Positions 58,369 through 64,000 of a DNA stretch of 64,000 bases are shown here, piece after piece (positions within the stretch are counted from its first letter, which is position 1; each line of letters starts with the position of its first letter). A program made the position numbers and the translations under genes. This stretch comes from Parelaphostrongylus tenuis. Taxonomy: Eukaryota; Nematoda; Chromadorea; Rhabditida; Metastrongylidae. The notes under the pieces were generated by a model. The model was not told where the DNA came from. It searched no databases and saw nothing but the letters and a program-made list of their open reading frames with translations. The DNA lies in the NCBI GenBank assembly GCA_019055375.1, contig JAHQIW010004752.1, positions 124,001-188,000 of the forward strand, given 5' to 3'.

Positions 58369-61300
58369 CTTAACAGAAATGAAAATCTTGACTCTAGATT
58401 TTTAATGACATATTTTAAAAAAATGGTGGCTTGTCAGAATCATTACTAAGTTGTAGAATTCTGCGAGAAATCGGAGATTTCTACTTCTAGTTACATGTGA
58501 CAAGAATCGAAAACTTCATCACTCAAACTCATAATGATTTCTTTTTCGAAAATGGTCAGTGATGTTATACTGCAGCGTTTTATATCAAATACATACTGTA
58601 GATTCCCATGCTGTGTTCTTACAAATGGGATAGTATTTTTTAGCTGTCTGCTACAAGAGCATAGCTGGGTATGAAAGCTAAATTTTTACAAATCAAGGTT
58701 ACAAAAACCATTGAAGATTATGAAAATGTTTTACCAATAGTGTAGTTGTATTATGATCTATTGAAGAGTCTAAAGGAGCAGGGATATGTTTAAACGTTAG
58801 CCGCCCTGAACTAAGGTTTGTTCAAAGACTTGCATCAGCTAGCAGGAACAGAGCAACTTATTCATCAACTTGAAGTATATTTAACTACATTATTCAAAAT
58901 AATAACAGTGGTCTGCGCCCCACAGAAGAGTATGGAAACGCTCTGGACTATGCCAGTTGATTTCTTTTCCCTTCTTTCCAATATTTTCTTTTCTTTTGAT
59001 AAGAGCTTCCGATGGGAAGGATACCCCAGCCGAGCTCTAAACCATAGCTACTTATAGATTAAAGCTGTTATCCTTGAATCTAACGTACAATAATAAAAAT
59101 CAATAGCCAAGCCGAAAACATTATTGGGTTCCCTACGGTTATCCGGGAGCAAATGAATATTTGATCTCATTCGCTGGACAAGATTTTTTCATAGGAGTGT
59201 TAGTAATCAGTTGAAAGCTCAAATCTCTGCCTAGCGCTATAATCACTCGGTCATCCAAAATACCCTTTTATAACGTTGTAGAATTCAAAATAATATCATG
59301 TTACACACGCTCATGAGCTTTTCTTACCTAACCATGTGTCGCTGGGCAAAACTCCTGCCTTGGTGTATTGGTACTCTTTGGCTAGCACATGTCGCGAAGA
59401 ACCCAATGTGTCTGCTTTTTGAAAAAGCTCTTTTGATAGCGCTGTTGGAGGAAAAAAAGTACACCTCGCCGGACAGAGCTTTTTCTTTGGACTATTAGTA
59501 AACATTCAACAGTGTAAGTTTCAATAGTTTCAACGCTATGCTTATTCTCTGAAAAGGCGTTTTACTGCAGTGCAGCAGAGAAAACAATATGGAGCATTAC
59601 AAAATAGGTGAGCTTGTTTACCTGCTTATCTTCTGGTTGGGAGGTGGGGGGGGGGGGGGGATCGATCGATGCTCTGATGCGTTAGACATGAAGGTTGTAA
59701 CTTGTTATTCGTTTGAAAATTTTTTCTCCAATTTGAAAGAAACTCCAAATAAAACGAATGACTCAGATATTACACGATTTTCTCTGAGCATTCATAAGCT
59801 TTTCGTGCTTTCAGCGAATTACGCGTGATAGAAATAAGGGCATGAGGGGATGTGAAACATAATATTATACTTTATGCTACAGTGTTGCATAAAAGGTCTT
59901 ACCGAAGATAAGGCCACGTATCGCTGTAGGTAGACATTTGAGGTTCCGAATGATAGCTAACACTCCTATCGAAATTCTTGTTTAGCGAATGGGGTTGAGT
60001 ATTCATTTGTCCCCTGATAGTCGGAATGGACTCATTACTGTGAGTGATAGGATATAACTTACACACATCGCATCGTGGTCCATCATAGTAGAGCTTACAC
60101 TCGCACTCATAGTACGTAGTGTTGAATGGGATACATTTCCCATACGGTCCACACACATCTGTTGAACAAATTGTTGCATTGCAACTTTCATCTAAAGGTC
60201 AATATGACGTTTATTTCAGGAGCACGTCAGTAGAATATAATACCTAGTTCATCACCAGAACATGGCGCATCGGTAGAGAGCTGATATGTTGGGGCTTCTC
60301 CTGTAGAAGACAATTCTTCGAATTCTGAAGGAGGCTCTGCAATAATGACTTTTTCACATTATTTTTATGTCATTGGTGAAGTCTACAATCCGTTCCAGTG
60401 GTTAATAGAAATTTATTCACGGTATTCCTGTCACCTACTGCGATGAGTTTTGATTATATTTCTCTCCTTCACTTTTAACAGAAAAGTGTGGAGTTAGTTA
60501 CCAAGCCTTACACTCTACCTGTTTCTTTCTCGCTTTCGTCCGTGGTTGGTAACACCGGTTCGGGAGCTTCTAAATCCTTTTTTGTTTCGTAAATGTGCTC
60601 GATTTCCTCCTCAGTAGGCTTTACCGTTGTAGCTGGTGCTTAACAAAGTTGATTTTGACCGAAATGAACGTGGAAGGAAATGACTACTAACTTTCTGTAC
60701 TTGTTGGTAATGGTATTGAAGGAACAGAAGTTGAGCATTCCGAAATATCTCCAGAAGAGAACAACGACGAATCGTTCAGGTTTATTTCCTTTCCACTGAT
60801 TTTCACCTATGTCAAAGCAAATTCACTGCTCAAAACTACATAAAATACTAAATAGTCTGGGAACTGTGAAACCTTAATGAGACATCCTCGAAACGATGTA
60901 GTTGGAACATCAGATGGAATGACGAGACCTGGGGGTAGACCGCCAACAAAAAGGTCCGTGCCCAGCTCGAAGGACTCCAGTTGCCTCTACATACCCAATT
61001 AATTTTTACACGTCAAATGGTGATATCGTTTTGTAAAAACATTTCTTATAAAGAGGCATTTCAGTTTGTCGCAATAAAGATTGGTTCCACCCTCTGAACT
61101 CAAAGTGAGATAAATTTCATAATCTCTTTTTCGTCATTTTTCAAATTTCTGAGTATAATAGTATCTAACTTCAGACAGTTCAAAGTTTTTAGGAAAACGG
61201 CTCTCTTGAAATCGTTGTGATGCTTTGTGTAGAATGAAAGTAGCCAATAATGCAGACCTGATGATCGAACTCTTCTTCGTTGACGAGCAGAGTTGCGGTA

Positions 61301-63194
61301 GAAGACGTGCGGTTAAGCACTACAGTGTACTCAACTCCGGCCTCAATAGGTGAGCTCTGCAGCTCTTCACGTTGTTCTGGACCTAAAACCACTTTTTGTA
61401 CATGATCATGCTCCATTACATTATTGTAATCGATTGGTGAACGAAAACAATGAACTCGGATAGGGACTGGCTTTCTAGACGGACTGGTGGAACATGAAGA
61501 AAGAAAGAAGAAATAGAAAACGATAAAGCGTAAATGGCTGGAGCTCATGAAGTGATAGAACAGGCACGAGTGCGATTGCATTTCTGTGCCTTTTTAAACC
61601 AACACATTACCGTCCTTTCTCTCACATTTGCTGGTACTAGTTTATATCAGAACGCCACATTCAAGAGGTGCTGCGGCTCACGTATTTAATGGCGTCTGAA
61701 TCAAATCTGGCAGATGAGCTGTGCTTATGAACCCTGCGAGAGACAATGAAAACTCCGTTAGTGTTTTTTGGTTGCAAAGATCGATAGATTTTGATATTAT
61801 ACTTATTTAAGATGCTAAACGCATAAAGTGGTTGCCAGATATTATTGTCGCCTCATACATGTTGAGGTCAATCCTTTTAGAGTCCTGTGCATTATTCCCT
61901 CTGAGTCCACTGCTTCTTTTGAGCTATTGATTATTTGGATTATTTCTTTTTATGTAATCTGTAATGGTTACAAAGGTAAATCTGTTCCTAATTTTTTCAG
62001 TCACTTTGCGACAGAGTACATTTACTAAGGACGAAAGCCACGTGTGAAGCATAGTCCCACGCTCATGGGATATTTCGTTATAAATACATTCACTCAGCAA
62101 GTCAGCTTATTTTTTTTGAATTTGCTTGGAAAACGACTGGATGCCTCGTATTTGGCATTTAGTATTCATTAAAGGTCCTGGCGATCGTCAATGTTTTCTG
62201 CTACTATAAGATTTTGTCAGATGATATAGAATCGTTTGCAGGAGGGGTACCCAAAAGAGTTCACAGTTTTTGCTTATTTGCACTACCCTATTAACAGAAA
62301 AAAAAAATCAAGGCGAAATAAAAAGAAGCAAGCAGAGAAAGGCCAAAGGTATGCCAACCTACAGACCTTCACCATTACTGTATGAGTAGACAATTCTGCC
62401 ATCAACTATGGACACACTGAGATGTTTCTTCGCTTTTGGATCATAATCGGAAGCCATGTAAAGGAGCGTGCGTTCCTCTTCGACATCATCGGGTCTCAAT
62501 TTGAGAACAATCTGGAAACAAAATCAACTTGAGAGTGCTGATGTTTTTTGCCCTCTAATGTTACAGTTTCCCATTGTACAGTACACTGATAATCTATGAG
62601 TACTCACCTCGAAGTCATCAAGGTGAACCGGTCTCGATATTGTCATGAAAGAACTGTCATCATTAAAGCCGAGAGGAAATGGCTTAGCATCTACAGGCAG
62701 TTCGCATCTGAAAACAAAAAATAGGAACTTCCTAATCGACACTCTTGCTAGAATTACATAGAAATTGATAGTTGTGTAGAGTGTTCGGAATTTTACAGAT
62801 GACTCAACATAATTTAAAGCAAATAGGGAGGTTATTTTGCTTGATGGTCGAACATTCTATCAGAGCAGTTAATTAATTTTGATGGACACATGCCCGATTA
62901 AAGTAATATTTGTAAAAACGGAAGGTACTGTAGCGACTCAAAAGTCTATAAAAATTGATAATGTACCTGGTTCCTGTGGCATTCAAAGGACAAACACATC
63001 GCCAGGTGTCATCTGATTCTTCACAAATACCAGAGTTGCAGTTTACTGAATGAAAAAGTAATTCCATGTACTTAGATATCTGCAGTTACAACACGGAAAT
63101 TAAGAATATGCAAAAATTTACCGCCTTTGCAGAACTCAGATCGAATTTGGCAATAAAGTCCGGTATATTCCCTTGGGCATTCGCATTTATAGCC
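57364..63194 (-). CDS. unc-52: Perlecan / UNC-52 basement-membrane proteoglycan, C-terminal part (partial, 5' end outside window)
   Basis: Fifteen minus-strand exons join in phase: 63194-63122, 63045-62967, 62707-62608, 62511-62367, 61382-61258, 60986-60873, 60806-60692, 60638-60519, 60336-60244, 60191-60063, 58368-58235, 58141-58050, 57986-57903, 57732-57629, 57548-57364. They give 563 codons plus a TAA stop. Domain order: end of an EGF module (CECPREYTG), a second EGF (CNSGICEES...CVCP), laminin-G domain LG2 (about residues 54-235, ending GCLIKVKISG), an acidic Ser/Thr linker (236-320), a third EGF (322-364), LG3 (366-550) and a basic tail ending KPSKKRR. EGF-EGF-LG2-EGF-LG3 is the perlecan domain V arrangement. 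LG3 segments such as FWQG, ERQGRRGVLKID and FIGGVPDV resemble mammalian perlecan LG3 closely. In C. elegans UNC-52 anchors muscle attachments in the basement membrane. Immunoglobulin and LDL-receptor repeats would lie upstream, beyond the edge. One large intron (60062-58369) holds a palindromic repeat. Agrin is the main alternative; LG3 fits perlecan better. Confidence 0.9.
59120..60022. repeat. Palindromic family P copy inside unc-52 intron
   Basis: The left end TTCGCTGGACAAGATTTTTT (59170 region) and the right end TTGTTTAGCGAATGGGGTTG, then CATTTGTCCCCTGA, are inverted. It fills most of the intron between the third EGF exon (ends 60063) and LG3 (starts 58368), stopping about 40 bp from the EGF exon. 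A 14-G run sits inside at 59648. Confidence 0.8.
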
Positions 63195-63369
63195 CTAAAC
63201 GTTGATTTTACTGTTTTCTCACGTTGCTTCTTTAAATGACTCTCTTATGAGAAACGGCCTACATTTACATGTACTTGATATTTCATTCATTAGAATAATA
63301 CAGGCTGATTCAAGCATTTTCAAGAAACTACTAAAATTGGATTTTCAGTTTGGAGGTTACTCCAATTTC

Positions 63370-64000
63370 CTTCCTGTTAGATGGCACAGGAGGGAGAAAG
63401 GGCCACTCTCGCTGGACAACATTTTTTCATAAGAGTATTAATAAACATTCGAAAGCTTAGATCTGTGACTACTGTAATACGTCGCCGTTTATTGAGAATA
63501 CCCTTTTACAAGGTGGTAGCATTTAGAATAAAATTAAGTTTGACATTGGCCACGCATTTTTACTTAAACTTTGCTAGACGCACGAAAAGCATATGAACGT
63601 ATAGAGGAAATTTTGTAATATCAGAGTAATACGTTTTATCTAAAGTTTCTCTCAGAGCGGAGAAAAAATCCCAAATTAGATAACAAGAATTACATCCCAG
63701 ATGTGCAACGCACCAACGCTATCGATCGATCACGGGACGTCGTATCAAATCCACTGCCAGCAGACAGTTAGCCCACACACCAGCCAATAAACAAGTTCGC
63801 CGAGTATTTGAAATGTGGTCTCATTTTCCCTGCTACATCGCAGTGAAGCGATATTTTCAGAAAATAAGCACAGCATTGGAATCGATGAGGCTTAGGCTAT
63901 CGAATAATTACTAATAGTCTAGAGGAGGAGCTCTGTCCTGCAAGAAATACGCGTGTGTAAGACACAAATGTATTCTCCTGCTAGAGAGTCAAAGGAAGAC
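63370..64000. repeat. Palindromic family P copy cut by the window edge
   Basis: It starts with CCTGTTAGATGGCACAGGAG and CTCGCTGGACAACATTTTTT, with the shared interior (ATCGATCGATCAC, GCTACATCGCAGTG) up to the last base. It lies immediately upstream of the first visible unc-52 exon, so probably in the next intron. Confidence 0.75.

Noticed and set aside
1..64000. CRISPR arrays, bacterial operons, rRNA genes
   Set aside because: No regularly spaced repeats, ribosome-binding-site-led ORF runs or rRNA signatures; introns and repeats show a eukaryotic nuclear region.

Overview
The window looks like nuclear DNA from a nematode, most likely a clade V (strongylid, hookworm-like) parasite. The evidence is short, phase-consistent exons with TTTCAG-type acceptors, a recognisable perlecan/UNC-52 3' end, irritans-like mariner remnants and very dense short interspersed repeats. 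It is AT-rich and repeat-rich, and only two protein-coding genes can be supported, both on the minus strand. Species-level assignment is inference.

Layout. 1-25.7 kb: no gene that I can support. It holds decayed mariner copies (5.3, 10.5-11.4, 15.47-15.89, 18.01-18.58 kb), tRNA-headed SINEs, hairpin elements whose arms are tRNA-like, and copies of a 0.7-0.95 kb palindromic MITE-like family. 25.7-41.9 kb: a 13-exon PAIP1-like gene (PAM2 motif plus MIF4G-like domain, about 475 aa), whose introns are filled with the same repeats and a TA microsatellite. 42-57.2 kb: intergenic and repeat-rich, with two adjacent foldback elements (42.58-43.15 kb), more tRNA-like hairpins (46.2, 47.2 kb), a mariner remnant (55.46-55.78 kb) and a cluster of four hammerhead-ribozyme-like motifs at 51.3-52.3 kb. 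57.36-63.19 kb: the last 15 exons of an unc-52/perlecan orthologue (EGF-EGF-LG2-linker-EGF-LG3); its 5' part lies beyond the right edge.

The most unusual item is the hammerhead cluster. Two copies lie in direct repeat 317 bp apart (minus strand) and two more face each other in an inverted pair about 0.3 kb to the right. All four have the CUGANGA/GAAA core layout, a short stem II, a 6-bp stem I and a palindromic, nearly loop-less stem III, as in the minimal type I hammerheads of Penelope-like elements and animal retrozymes. Each copy carries at least one departure from the ideal motif.

The two genes are functionally unrelated: one acts in poly(A)-binding-protein-dependent translation, the other is a basement-membrane proteoglycan. 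All exon boundaries were placed by hand from splice signals, reading phase and remembered family features, without any database search.
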